From contig NZ_MIGY01000003.1 in assembly GCF_002940665.1 (NCBI RefSeq), positions 434,001 through 498,000 of the forward strand: a stretch of DNA of 64,000 nt, written 5' to 3'. The stretch is from Xanthomonas arboricola. Its GTDB lineage: Bacteria > Pseudomonadota > Gammaproteobacteria > Xanthomonadales > Xanthomonadaceae. Below are positions 8,117 to 17,051 of the stretch, piece by piece; the first letter of the stretch is position 1, and every line of letters starts with the position of its first letter. A program made the position numbers and the translations under genes. The notes beneath the pieces were generated by a model. The model saw nothing but the letters and a program-made list of their open reading frames with translations, did no database searches and was not told where the DNA came from.

Positions 8117-9547
8117 TTACCGCTGCAGGGTTTCCATCGGTGCCTCGTTGAAATGCTGACGATAGCCCTTGGCCAAGGCCGAGCGGCTGCCCACGCCCCA
8201 GCGGCTCGCCGCCTGCAGCACGCTGCCGCAGCCGCCTTCGGCCAGCAGTTCGTCGCGAATGCTCTGCATCCGGTAGCGACGCAGCACCTGGGTCGGCGAC
8301 AGCCCGGTGGCAGACTTGAACGCCTGCTGCAAGGCGCGCCCGGTGACACCGATTTGCGCGGCCACCTCGTTGATCGACAGATCCGAGCGATGCGCATTGG
8401 TGATCATGTAGGCGTAGGCGCGCCGATACTTGGACGGCAGCCGCGCCGAGATGTCGTCGCTGACATGTGCCGGCGTGCCGCTTTCCAGCAGCCGCGGCGC
8501 CTGCACCTCGCTGCGCAGGCACTGCACCGCGCCCAGCGCATAGCGGTTGTACAGCAACAGCGCCTGCTCGGTCTTGCCCAGCGCCTGGCTGATCTTGGCC
8601 TGGCAATACTCGAACTCCAGATTCCAGCGCGGCGCGTGGTGCCTGCCGGCACCGGCCAGGGCACGCTCCGCCAGATCGGCACGCCCCACCGCCAATGCGG
8701 CAAGCGCCAGTTCCACCTGCGCATCCTGCCGGGCGCCGGGCGGGCAGCCGGTGGCGGCGGCCGGCAGCGCATCGATCTGCGCATCGAAACCGAAGGTATC
8801 GCCACCGGCAATGCGCAGCAGATTGCGCACGTGACGCATGCGCTGTGCGAGCACCGGCATGCTCTCGGCCAGCTCGGCGATGCAGGCGCGCAGCTCATTG
8901 GGTTCGATCGCGTGCGCCGCATCCTCCTGGCGCAGCGTGGCCTGCCAGAACACGTGGTCGCTCATCCGGTCCGCGCGACGGATGCGCAACTGCGCAACCA
9001 TATCCAGGCGCAGCGCGTTGGCGATGCGCAACCATTCGGCTGCACCGCTGTCCAGTTCCGCCAGCACGTCGTTGGCACGCTCCAGCGTCTGCAGCGCCAG
9101 CGTGCTCTGGCCCAGATGGAAGTGGATCAGCGCCTTGCCCAGCAGACTCTCCCCATACAGGCAGGCCGGCGTCTGGCGGTCCATCGCCAGCTGCGCGAAG
9201 CAGTTCAATGCAGCGCTCAGGCGGCGCTGGCTCAGCATCAACCAGGCGGTATTGCGGCAGGACAGCAGCCGTAGTTGGCGCTGATGCCCGCGCATCGCCT
9301 TCAAGGCGTGGCGGTAGGCATCTTCGGCTTCCTCCCGGTATTCAAGGATCAACAAGGCATCGCCACTGGCGCCGAGCAGGCTGACTTCATCGTCGGCACC
9401 ATCCGCGGTGGCCTGGCCGTCGCGGCGTTGTTGAAGATGTTGCAGACCTTGCGGCCAGGCACCCACCAGCATCCTGCTTGTATAGGTAGGAAAACGGTCT
9501 GCGTACGACAACGCAGAGATCGCCGCGAAGTAGGTTGAAAGGATCAT
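8117..9547 (-). CDS. hrpX: AraC-type master activator of hrp genes, HrpX
   Basis: A 476-residue transcriptional activator that I recognise as HrpX of Xanthomonas. The N-terminal about 350 residues are helical with TPR-like character (SLLGKALIHFHLGQSTLALQ). The C-terminal about 110 residues are an AraC/XylS double helix-turn-helix (INEVAAQIGVTGRALQQAF, then SPTQVLRRYRMQSIRDELL). In the genus HrpX activates the type III secretion operons and many effector genes through plant-inducible promoter boxes (TTCGB-N15-TTCGB), and it is itself activated by HrpG. The start MILSTYFAA at 9547 gives the known 476-residue length; the extra 32 upstream codons are not expected to be used. It is transcribed divergently from hrpG across an 829-base gap. 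Confidence 0.97.
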   Translation of the reverse strand: MILSTYFAAISALSYADRFPTYTSRMLVGAWPQGLQHLQQRRDGQATADGADDEVSLLGASGDALLILEYREEAEDAYRHALKAMRGHQRQLRLLSCRNTAWLMLSQRRLSAALNCFAQLAMDRQTPACLYGESLLGKALIHFHLGQSTLALQTLERANDVLAELDSGAAEWLRIANALRLDMVAQLRIRRADRMSDHVFWQATLRQEDAAHAIEPNELRACIAELAESMPVLAQRMRHVRNLLRIAGGDTFGFDAQIDALPAAATGCPPGARQDAQVELALAALAVGRADLAERALAGAGRHHAPRWNLEFEYCQAKISQALGKTEQALLLYNRYALGAVQCLRSEVQAPRLLESGTPAHVSDDISARLPSKYRRAYAYMITNAHRSDLSINEVAAQIGVTGRALQQAFKSATGLSPTQVLRRYRMQSIRDELLAEGGCGSVLQAASRWGVGSRSALAKGYRQHFNEAPMETLQR

Positions 9548-10376
9548 GCCGGGCTCTCTCATAGGGGGATGAGCAAAAACAACAATGCGCCAGTCTGGCT
9601 GGCGCAACCGATTGTATGCAGCGGATCCAATGGAATCTCTCACTAGAAGACCCGAAGAAAATCAAAAAACCTCACTCTGTCTCCTGGCAACCCAGTTATG
9701 CGGCATGCAGATGAAGGGCACTTTTTGCATACCGCCGACGCTGTCGTGCATAAGACATTGCACGTCATGCGAAGCCGTGTTGAAGACAGGGCGGTAGCCA
9801 GAGAGCATTGCAGGACCACTCAGACATCCGCCTCTGCACGGCTTGAACGTTGTCCTGGTATGACGTGGCAATGACTACGTGCGCGGCGTTTTCAGCAAAT
9901 GAAAGCCGTGATTCAAATTACTGCCGCCGTGTTTTACTGCATCGACGGATGGCCACATAGTTCCCATGGACTTCGAGCGCATGCAGATCGCAATGCCGTG
10001 GTATAGACCTGGACGCGCGTTTGAAGGGCTCGGCGATTCCGCCTGTTGCCTCGCCGCATCGACCGGCCTGCGCATTGCTCGACGTCGGAATTTTGTTAGT
10101 TACCGACCACCCATGCCCTGAATGTAAGAGCGACGTTACGCTTAGATGAGCGTACGTTAAAGCCGGCCTGCTCAAAGCCGAAGGAAAGTGTGCAGCAGTG
10201 AAAATTTCTGCCTCGGCAATGGTACATACCATTGATCCGACCCCAGATCGGGCCCCCTCGCAGAAGGCGATGACGATGCACCTATCTCTACACGTGGGTT
10301 TCGTATTGGCGCCTGCTCTCCGCAACAGGCGTCGAAGACACGACGGGTACGGATGCAGACATGGGAAGGCCGGCTG
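9548..10376. promoter_or_regulatory. hrpX-hrpG divergent intergenic region
   Basis: An 829-base gap, visibly richer in A and T than flanking genes, holding promoters and long leaders of both hrpX (leftward) and hrpG (rightward). I find no plausible gene: frames here are short or run antisense to hrpG. An imperfect inverted repeat, ACGTTACGCT with AGCGTACGT around six bases (10133-10157), lies about 220 bases upstream of the hrpG start. No clear TTCGB-N15-TTCGB box was found by eye. Confidence 0.7.
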
Positions 10377-11162
10377 ATGCACGGCAACCCTTCCTGCAAG
10401 CGAGGACCGGCGTTCCTGTTGACGCAGGACGCGCGTCTGGCATCGCAGGTCAATGCGAGCCTCGCACCGCTCGCCCCGAGTTTTGCGGTGTTTTCCGACG
10501 AACTCGAACTTCTGCGCTCGCTGCGGCATTCCCCTTGCGAGCTGCTGGTCTTCGACGCGACTTGCGTCGCGTCGGACGACAGCTCGCTGCTGGCCTGGCA
10601 ACGCTGCCACAGCAGTCATCCCACGCCGCTGATCGTGCTGGGGCGGTTCGACTGTACCCACGACATTCTGGCCTGGTACCGCGCCGGCGCACACGATGTG
10701 CTCGCCCTGCCGTTCAATGCTCACGAACTGCATGTGCGCGCAGCGTTGGCGCTTTCGCCGGTGGCCGAGGCGTGCTCCGAAAGCCAGCAGCTCAGTGTTG
10801 GTCCCTATCACCTGATCCGCGACGAAAATACCGTGTATCTGCACGGCAAGCCGATCGTGTTGACCGCACGCGAGTTCTCGATCGCCTGGCTGTTGTTTTC
10901 CAGCCCAGGCGTGTGTTTCCGCCGCTGCCAGTTGGCCAAGGCGGTGTGGGGCAGCCACACCGAGTTCACCGACCGCACGATGGAGCAGCACATCTACAAG
11001 CTGCGCAAGAAGCTGCAGCTATGCAATCACAGCGGCGCGGTGCGCATCAGAACCGTGTATTCGCACGGCTACAAGCTGGAACTCGCCCTGCAGGACAGCA
11101 ACGCACCGACGCCCGGCAAGGCGGTCAGCCCCGGCACCGCCCATCGTGCTGCGGCCTGTTGA
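10377..11162 (+). CDS. hrpG: OmpR-family response regulator HrpG
   Basis: A 261-residue regulator that I recognise as HrpG, top of the Hrp cascade, which switches on hrpX and a wider virulence regulon. The N-terminal receiver is atypical; Asp60 (in LVFDATC) is the putative phosphoacceptor, and residue 44 is Glu, the wild-type residue whose Lys change makes HrpG constitutive in published work on Xanthomonas. The C-terminal winged helix (about 135-240) shows LTAREFSIAWLL and DRTMEQHIYKLRKKL. The start MHGNPSCKRG at 10377 is chosen because it gives the published residue numbering for both E44 and D60; an upstream in-frame start exists at 10353. Divergent from hrpX. Confidence 0.96.
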   Translation: MHGNPSCKRGPAFLLTQDARLASQVNASLAPLAPSFAVFSDELELLRSLRHSPCELLVFDATCVASDDSSLLAWQRCHSSHPTPLIVLGRFDCTHDILAWYRAGAHDVLALPFNAHELHVRAALALSPVAEACSESQQLSVGPYHLIRDENTVYLHGKPIVLTAREFSIAWLLFSSPGVCFRRCQLAKAVWGSHTEFTDRTMEQHIYKLRKKLQLCNHSGAVRIRTVYSHGYKLELALQDSNAPTPGKAVSPGTAHRAAAC

Positions 11163-11569
11163 CCGATGCAGCCCTGCAAGGGCGGCAGCGGCTATCTGAC
11201 CCGCGCTTGCTGCCTGCTACCGGCGCCCGCGTTGCAGTACGTCAGCCGCTGCCACGCGTTGATCTGGTCAGGCAGTGACTGGCGGAGCTTTTCGCCAGCG
11301 CTGGTCGGATGGAAACATACCCACTCAAGAGTTCAATAATGTCGTGACCACACAATCCGGCCGCTGGCGCATTGCCGGCCGACTGCTTCCTACGCCGTGG
11401 CAGGACGTCTAAGGTTTTTGGCGACAATTAAAGAACGCACCAGTCAAGCCCGATTCGGCACTCGAACGCGCGCATGTCGTTGGCCAGCCTCCGCCGGCAG
11501 GCGATCTCCACAAACGACAATGGCGCGGAGGACTCCCCGCGCCACTGTTCGATCAGGCGTTGCACGCAG
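11163..11569. other. Gap between convergent hrpG and DUF805 genes
   Basis: About 400 bases between the hrpG stop and the DUF805 stop. Apart from the terminator-like hairpin at 11522-11545 and a small hairpin (CTGGCG/CGCCAG around 11279), I see no gene, repeat or RNA. Confidence 0.5.
11522..11545 (-). terminator. Probable terminator of the DUF805 gene
   Basis: On the minus strand a 7-base-pair stem GGCGCGG/CCGCGCC encloses a short loop, 25 bases beyond the DUF805 stop, followed by ATTGTCGTTT. The stem is strong but the U-tract is interrupted. Confidence 0.55.
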
Positions 11570-11956
11570 TTACTGCTTGGGATTTTCGCCGTACTCGTTC
11601 GCACCGGGCGTGCCTTCCAGGCACATGAAGACCAGCACGATGAACCCGCCGACGTAAGGCACAAGGCTGATCAGATAGAACCAGCCAGACTTGCCCTGGT
11701 CATGCAAGCGACGCACGGTCACCGCAATGCTGGGCACAATGAATGCCAGCACGACGATCACCATGATGGCAGCGATCAGCCACGCCAATGCACCTGGACC
11801 GTTCTCGCCACCCATCAGTGCAGCGGCGACGCCGAACAGGCCACCCAATACCAGCAGGACGATCGCCTGCAACAGCATGAACATCCAGTATTCCTTGCGG
11901 CGCGAACGGCCATTGAAGTCGGCATAGCGCTTGAGTGGCAGCAACATCCATTCCAT
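11570..11956 (-). CDS. DUF805 inner-membrane protein
   Basis: A 128-residue protein with three or four hydrophobic segments (about residues 24-46, 58-80, 93-115). It has the DUF805 hallmarks YADFNGRSRRKEYWMF near the N-terminus and VTVRRLHDQGKSGWF before the last segment. DUF805 proteins are small inner-membrane proteins without established function. The start at 11956 is preferred because AGGAGAAA directly precedes it and the family begins there. It stands alone, convergent with hrpG. No Hrp regulatory box was seen, so its position beside hrpG is probably incidental. Confidence 0.85.
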   Translation of the reverse strand: MEWMLLPLKRYADFNGRSRRKEYWMFMLLQAIVLLVLGGLFGVAAALMGGENGPGALAWLIAAIMVIVVLAFIVPSIAVTVRRLHDQGKSGWFYLISLVPYVGGFIVLVFMCLEGTPGANEYGENPKQ

Positions 11957-12243
11957 CGTGTTTCTCCTGGTGACGCGCAGTGAGCGGAGTCTGTGAGCCG
12001 CTGCACAGTGCAACGGGCCGCGCATGGTGCCATAGCCGCCTCGTGCTGAAAACGGTTTCTTACCGGCTCGCGGCATATCGCGACCCGCTGGCCGACGGAC
12101 GGTCGCCGGAACCGGCGGCGGGCCAGCCCAAGAAATTCCGGCAGGGTGCAGCGCGCTGGATGCCGCCCTGCGCAGGTGCGCGCGATTGGCTCATCGCGTG
12201 CAGGGCGCTGCCCTGTGCAGGCAGTCGCGCTACCCCGCCGGCA

Positions 12244-13635
12244 TCATTCGGCCGCCGCTTCCAGTGCCTGGCTCAGTCGCTCCACCGCAACGATCTCCAT
12301 ACCCTTGATGCTGGTGGTCTTGGGCGCGTTGGCCTTGGGCACGATCGCGCGCTTGAAGCCATGGGTGGCGGCTTCCTTCAGACGATCCTCGCCGTTGGGC
12401 ACCGGCCGGATCTCGCCGGACAGCCCCACTTCGCCAAAGGCGATGGTCTTCTCGGACAGCGGCCGGTCACGCAGCGAGGACAGCACTGCCAGCAGCACCG
12501 GCAGGTCGGCGGCGGTTTCCTGCACACGGATGCCGCCGACCACGTTGACGAACACGTCCTGGTCGCCCACCACGATGCCGCCATGGCGGTGCAGCACCGC
12601 CAGCAGCATCGCCAGCCGGTTCTGCTCCAGACCTACCGCCACGCGCCGCGGATTGGACAGCGGCGAGGCGTCCACCAGCGCCTGCACCTCCACCATCAGC
12701 GGCCGGGTGCCTTCGCGGGTGACCATCACGCAGCTGCCCGGCTGCTGGGTGCTGCCGCCGGACAAGAAGATCGCCGACGGGTTGGAGACCTCCTTGAGGC
12801 CCTTCTCGCCCATCGCGAACACGCCCAGCTCGTTGACCGCACCGAAGCGGTTCTTGAACGCGCGCAACAGCCGGAACCGGCTGCCACTCTCACCTTCGAA
12901 GTACAGCACCGCATCGACCATATGCTCCAGCACGCGCGGGCCGGCGATGCCGCCTTCCTTGGTCACATGGCCGACCAGGAACACTGCGGTACCGGTCTCC
13001 TTGGCATAGCGCACCAGCCGCGCCGCACTCTCGCGTACCTGGCTGACCGAGCCCGGCGCTGCGGTCAGCGACTCGGTCCACAACGTCTGTACCGAGTCGG
13101 CCACGATCAGCTTCGGCCGCGCCACGCTGGCATGCTGCAGGATGTTTTCGATGCCGGTTTCGGCCAGCGCGTTCAGGCCCTCCAACGGCAGATCCAGCCG
13201 CACCGCGCGCCCGGCCACCTGCGCCAGCGATTCCTCGCCGGTGACGTACAGCACCGGCAGCGTGCTGGCCATGCTCGCCAGCGCCTGCAGCAACAGCGTC
13301 GACTTGCCGATGCCGGGGTCGCCACCGATCAACACCACCGCGCCTTCGACCAGGCCGCCGCCCAGCACCCGATCGAACTCGCCAATGCCGGTGGACACGC
13401 GCGCCTGCTCGGATTGCTGCACGTCCTTGAGCGCGGTGATCTTGGGCGCCTCGGCCTTGCCGGCCCAGCCGCTACGCCGCGATGCCGCAGGCGAGGCCTT
13501 GCCGCCAGGCGTGGCGCTTTCGAGCACGATCTCGCTGAGCGTGTTCCACACCCCGCACTCGGTGCATTGCCCCTGCCACTTGTTGTATTCGGCGCCGCAC
13601 TCGCCGCAGACATAGGCTGTTTTCGCCTTCGCCAT
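12244..13635 (-). CDS. radA: DNA repair protein RadA
   Basis: A 463-residue RecA-like ATPase and branch-migration factor in homologous recombination. A four-cysteine zinc finger occupies the N-terminus (Cys10, Cys13, Cys24, Cys27). The Walker A motif GGDPGIGKST is at about 104-113, the RadA-specific KNRFG motif is near residue 260, and a Lon-like C-terminal domain follows (VGGIRVQETAADLPVLLAVLSSL). Full length. The start at 13635 (MAKAKTAYVCGECG) puts the zinc finger in its usual place. It is monocistronic; the heptamer array at 13707-13790 lies about 70 bases upstream and could overlap its promoter. Confidence 0.96.
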   Translation of the reverse strand: MAKAKTAYVCGECGAEYNKWQGQCTECGVWNTLSEIVLESATPGGKASPAASRRSGWAGKAEAPKITALKDVQQSEQARVSTGIGEFDRVLGGGLVEGAVVLIGGDPGIGKSTLLLQALASMASTLPVLYVTGEESLAQVAGRAVRLDLPLEGLNALAETGIENILQHASVARPKLIVADSVQTLWTESLTAAPGSVSQVRESAARLVRYAKETGTAVFLVGHVTKEGGIAGPRVLEHMVDAVLYFEGESGSRFRLLRAFKNRFGAVNELGVFAMGEKGLKEVSNPSAIFLSGGSTQQPGSCVMVTREGTRPLMVEVQALVDASPLSNPRRVAVGLEQNRLAMLLAVLHRHGGIVVGDQDVFVNVVGGIRVQETAADLPVLLAVLSSLRDRPLSEKTIAFGEVGLSGEIRPVPNGEDRLKEAATHGFKRAIVPKANAPKTTSIKGMEIVAVERLSQALEAAAE

Positions 13636-14025
13636 CGTCAGTTAACCAATCGCTTCTGGAGCGACAGGATAGTCGGCGTCGGTCTCAGGATGCGCGACGC
13701 CGGCTCGGGATTCGGGATTCGGGATTCGGGATTCGGGATTCGGGATTCGGGATTCGGGATTCGGGATTCGGGAATCGGGAATCGGGAATCGGCCAGGCTG
13801 CGGCGTCGCAGGAATGGATGCAACCGCGCATTCCTGCTGCTGCGTTTTCACTGGGATATCGATGGCGCCGAGCGTTTGGCCGGCGCGATGTCCTTTGGTC
13901 GGTCGGCACCGACATCGGTACCGACAAAAATCAGCGTCTGGAGCGGCGTGATCGATCGCCGCCGGTCATGCAGCTCCAGGTCTTTCCATTGCCCGCTCCA
14001 ACAGCTGCGAGCGGGCAGCCGCCAC
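13636..14025. other. Gap between radA and the M61 peptidase gene
   Basis: A 390-base gap whose only distinct content is the heptamer array and a hairpin GCCCGCT/AGCGGGC (13991-14016) just past the M61 stop, which may act as a weak terminator. The radA promoter must also lie here but is not recognisable. No gene seen. Confidence 0.55.
13707..13790. repeat. Heptamer tandem repeat array (GGGATTC x9, GGGAATC x3)
   Basis: Twelve perfect 7-base units without interruption: nine GGGATTC, then three GGGAATC. It sits between the radA start and the end of the M61 peptidase gene. Copy number in such an array is expected to vary between strains by slippage. Degenerate versions occur in other gaps of this window (about 3605-3640, 29668-29695, 29775-29800, 41643-41660). 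Confidence 0.95.
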
Positions 14026-15906
14026 TCAGCGCGGCTTGTACAACTCGCTCAGGCGATCCGGCTTGCCGGCGATGCGTTCCAGATGCGGATACAGCAAGCC
14101 GCCGTGATAGTCGATGCGCACGGTGTCGTAGCGGTCCAGGCGCTTGACCAGCAGTTCGATCGGCGCAGTGGTGCCCTTGGCCGCCTTGATCGCGTCCTTG
14201 ATCACCTCGCTGCTGAAGGCGCGGCCGTTGACCGCCACGATGGTGTTTCCGGCGATCAGGCCGGCATTGAAGGCCGGGCCGTCCCACAGCACATCGCTGA
14301 CCTCGCCAGAGGCCTTCAGGGACACGCCAAGCGAATAGGTCAGGCTGGCGTCCTTGTCGTCGCTCTCGTCGGCCTTGGTAGCCAGATTCGGCTCCTCGTT
14401 GTAGACCAGCTTCCAGCCGTTGGCTTCGATACCGCCGTTCAAGGAACCATGCCCGTCCATGCGGCTGCGCAACAGGCTCGCCCAATCGTGGGGGGCCACG
14501 CCATTGAGCGTGGCGACGATGTCGTCGAAGGTGTACGGGTTGACGTCCCAATCGCCGTTCTTCATGCCGAAGAAGGCCTTGCCGAAATCGTCGATGGAAC
14601 GCTTGTTGTTGGTCAGCTCGCGCAGCTTGCTGTCCACTTCCAGCCACATCATCTGGCCGCCGGAGTAATAGTCTTCGGCCATCTGATAGCTACGGTAGGC
14701 CTTGGGCCGGCGCATCGACATGGTCGGGTCGTTGGTGGTGTCCTGCACGGTGCGCCAGGCCATGCCGGGGCGACCGCGCTCGTAGTTCGCCGCCACGCCG
14801 GCCAGCATCTCGCGTGCCTGATCCTGCGTCCACAGGCCCGAACGCGCAGCCATCACTTCGCCCCAGAACTGGGTCTGGCCCTCGTACAGCCACAGCAGGC
14901 TGTCGCCCATCGGCACATTGAAATTGGGCGTGGCCAGGTCGGCGCCACGGCGGTACTTGCCGTTCCAGGAATGGTTGAACTCGTGCGCAAGCAGGTCGCG
15001 CCCGGTCCAGCTTTTGTCCCACTCGGTGAAGTAGGTCGGCACGCCGCTGTTTTCGCTGGAGCGATGGTGCTCCAGGCCGATGCCGCCCAGCTTCTTGGTC
15101 AGCGCCAGCAGGAATTCGTAGTGATCGAAGTGCCGCGCGCCGTAGAGCTTGTCCATCTGCTGCACCAGCGACGCATGCGCCTTGATTTGCTCGGGCTTGG
15201 CCTCCAGCGACTTGGCCTCATCGGCGAACACGTTGAGGTAGACCGGCTGCTTGCCGCCGCTCAGCTCCACGCGCTTGTAGTACTTGCCGGCGAACATCGG
15301 CGAGTCGACCAGGTCGTCGAAATCGATCGGCTTGAAGGTCACCGTGTCGCCAACCCGGCGGTCGGTCTCCAGCGCCGTGGCATAGCTCCAGCCGGCCGGC
15401 AACGTGACGCTGGCCTGGGCCTTGATGTTGCGCGCGAACACGCCGGCCGGATACAGCGCCGTGGTGTTCCACTGCAGGTTGAGCATCTCCGGGGTCATCA
15501 TCACCCGGCCCTGGTTGGGGGCCTGCGGCGAGAGGAACTTGAACTCGGCCACCAGCTCGGTGGCGCCTTGCGGCACGTCCACGGTGAAGGCGTACACGTC
15601 GAACTGGTCGCGCTTCCACGGCACCACCTTGCCGTCGACCTTGATCACCAGACCGGCGAGTTTGTCGATCGGCCCGGTCGGGGAGTGATTGCCGGGAATC
15701 CACTGCGGATACAGCAGCGTCATCGGGCCCGGCCGGGCCGGCATGGTGGTTTTGACCTTGAAGATGCGATGGGCCAGATCGGTGGCATCGACGTCGATCT
15801 TCAAGGTGCCGTCGAACGGCACGTCCTGCGGCGCGGCGGTTTGTGCGGCCGCAGGCAACGACAGTGCCGCCAGCAACGACACGGACAACAAGGTGGGGAT
15901 CTTCAT
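14026..15906 (-). CDS. Secreted M61-family metallopeptidase with PDZ domain
   Basis: A 626-residue exported zinc peptidase. A signal peptide (about residues 1-22, SLLAALSLPAAAQ) precedes the M61 N-terminal beta domain. The catalytic motif HEFNH is at 308-312 within LLAHEFNHSWNGK, with the third zinc ligand probably Glu342 in LYEGQTQFWGE. A C-terminal PDZ-like domain follows at about 480-570 (DGPAFNAGLIAGNTIVAVNG). M61 enzymes release N-terminal Gly or Ala from peptides; Xanthomonadaceae carry several paralogues, probably for periplasmic peptide scavenging. The start at 15906 is chosen because the signal peptide begins there. Monocistronic; the terminator at 16008-16037 belongs to the adjacent cyo operon. 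Confidence 0.92.
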   Translation of the reverse strand: MKIPTLLSVSLLAALSLPAAAQTAAPQDVPFDGTLKIDVDATDLAHRIFKVKTTMPARPGPMTLLYPQWIPGNHSPTGPIDKLAGLVIKVDGKVVPWKRDQFDVYAFTVDVPQGATELVAEFKFLSPQAPNQGRVMMTPEMLNLQWNTTALYPAGVFARNIKAQASVTLPAGWSYATALETDRRVGDTVTFKPIDFDDLVDSPMFAGKYYKRVELSGGKQPVYLNVFADEAKSLEAKPEQIKAHASLVQQMDKLYGARHFDHYEFLLALTKKLGGIGLEHHRSSENSGVPTYFTEWDKSWTGRDLLAHEFNHSWNGKYRRGADLATPNFNVPMGDSLLWLYEGQTQFWGEVMAARSGLWTQDQAREMLAGVAANYERGRPGMAWRTVQDTTNDPTMSMRRPKAYRSYQMAEDYYSGGQMMWLEVDSKLRELTNNKRSIDDFGKAFFGMKNGDWDVNPYTFDDIVATLNGVAPHDWASLLRSRMDGHGSLNGGIEANGWKLVYNEEPNLATKADESDDKDASLTYSLGVSLKASGEVSDVLWDGPAFNAGLIAGNTIVAVNGRAFSSEVIKDAIKAAKGTTAPIELLVKRLDRYDTVRIDYHGGLLYPHLERIAGKPDRLSELYKPR

Positions 15907-16007
15907 CGCAACTCCGCAGGGACCTGGAACAGGCAAGCCCACGATGCTAAGCGCCTGCCCGCGCTTCCCCGTATGCCATAGGTCATGCTGCGCAGCGATT
16001 CACACAC

Positions 16008-16037
16008 AAAAAAGCCGCCGGTGACCCGGCGGCTTTT
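16008..16037 (-). terminator. Strong rho-independent terminator of the cyo operon
   Basis: A GC-rich stem AAGCCGCCGG/CCGGCGGCTT flanked by A and T runs on both sides, 50 bases downstream of the cyoD stop. The symmetry means it could also stop transcription from the opposite direction. Confidence 0.93.
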
Positions 16038-16086
16038 TGTCCAGCATGCGTCGATCCGGCGTGCCGTGATCCGGCACAGCGCCATC

Positions 16087-16422
16087 TCAATGCATCATGT
16101 TGACGTTCATGTTGTGCAGCACCCACAGCGAACCGACAATCACGATGCCGATGATCAGCAGCGAGAACAGGCCCACCTGCACGTTGGAGCGCTGCTCGGG
16201 CGAGCGATCCATGTGCAGGAAGTACACCATGTGCACCAGCATCTGCACCGCGGCCATCAGCGAGATCACGATGACGGTGACGCCCTTGGAGAACGCACCG
16301 CTCATCACCATCGCAAACGGGATGACGGTGAGGATCACGGCCATCACAAAGCCGATCAGGTAGGACTTCAGGCCGCCGGCATGCGCATCGGCGGCGGTTT
16401 CATGCGCGTGGTGATTGGCCAT
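16087..16422 (-). CDS. cyoD: Cytochrome o ubiquinol oxidase subunit IV
   Basis: A 111-residue inner-membrane protein with three transmembrane helices (about 21-42, 46-69, 82-103) and a His-rich N-terminus ([17 protein letters not shown]). CyoD is the small accessory subunit that assists assembly of the bo3 quinol oxidase. HMVYFLHMDRSPEQR between helices two and three is typical of the family. Its ATG overlaps the cyoC stop (TAATG), indicating translational coupling. Last gene of cyoABCD; no cyoE (haem O synthase) follows before the terminator. Confidence 0.93.
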   Translation of the reverse strand: MANHHAHETAADAHAGGLKSYLIGFVMAVILTVIPFAMVMSGAFSKGVTVIVISLMAAVQMLVHMVYFLHMDRSPEQRSNVQVGLFSLLIIGIVIVGSLWVLHNMNVNMMH

Positions 16423-17051
16423 TACAGCGCTCCCAACAGGTAGACGACGGTGAACACACCGATCCAGATGATGTCCAGGAAATGCCAGAACAGGCTCAGG
16501 CAGGCCAGACGCGTGCTGTTGCGCGGGGTCAGGCCGTTCTTGGAGATCTGGATCACCAGCACAGCCATCCACAACAGGCCGGAGGCCACGTGCAGACCAT
16601 GCGTGCCCACCAGGGTGAAGAAGGCCGACAGGAACGCGCTGCGCCCCGGGCCCGCCCCTTCGTGGATCAGGTGGTTGAACTCCCACACTTCCATGCACAG
16701 AAAGCCGATACCCAGCAGTGCGGTGACGCCCAGCCAGGCATACAGCCCAGTCATGCTGCGCTTGTGCGCGGAGATCATCGCAACGCCGAAGCTGAGGCTG
16801 CTGAACAACAGCAGGAAGGTTTCCACCAGCACGAACTTCAGGTCGAACAGCTCCTTGGCGGTCGGTCCGTCCACCGTGGCGCCCGAGAGCACCGCATAGG
16901 TGGCGAACAGGCCGGCGAACAGCAGGCAGTCGCTCATCAGGTAGACCCAGAACCCGAAGACGGTGTTGCCACCGGCGTCGTGATGTTCGTGGTCGTGGTG
17001 GCCGCCCGCGTGGGCGGCGTGGTCAAGCGTGGTCGAGGAAGACATGGTCAT
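16422..17051 (-). CDS. cyoC: Cytochrome o ubiquinol oxidase subunit III
   Basis: A 209-residue inner-membrane subunit with five transmembrane helices and a His-rich cytoplasmic N-terminus ([15 protein letters not shown]). It belongs to the haem-copper oxidase subunit III family, with the typical [20 protein letters not shown] and [14 protein letters not shown] blocks. The subunit stabilises the CyoB core and has no redox centre. The ATG at 17051 overlaps the cyoB stop (ATGA); a second ATG at 17045 is equally possible. Third of four coupled genes. Confidence 0.93.
   Translation of the reverse strand: MTMSSSTTLDHAAHAGGHHDHEHHDAGGNTVFGFWVYLMSDCLLFAGLFATYAVLSGATVDGPTAKELFDLKFVLVETFLLLFSSLSFGVAMISAHKRSMTGLYAWLGVTALLGIGFLCMEVWEFNHLIHEGAGPGRSAFLSAFFTLVGTHGLHVASGLLWMAVLVIQISKNGLTPRNSTRLACLSLFWHFLDIIWIGVFTVVYLLGAL

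Noticed and set aside
9548..10376. Plant-inducible promoter box (TTCGB-N15-TTCGB)
   Set aside because: I could not find a properly spaced pair by eye here or in the other gaps I inspected. A pattern search would be needed to exclude it fully.
9918..10991. A minus-strand frame covering the hrpX-hrpG gap and the hrpG gene
   Set aside because: It runs antisense to hrpG, has no ribosome site or recognisable domain, and its composition follows the complement of hrpG.
13707..13790. Possible CRISPR array
   Set aside because: Units are 7 bases with no spacers and no cas genes nearby; it is a simple tandem repeat.
11980..15981. A plus-strand open frame of more than 1300 codons opposite radA and the M61 gene
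   Set aside because: It is antisense to two well-supported genes, His/Arg/Gln-rich, without any domain. Long chance frames are expected opposite high-GC genes. The same applies to the frames at 3572-5854, 5909-9274, 17075-19045 and 22515-25310.
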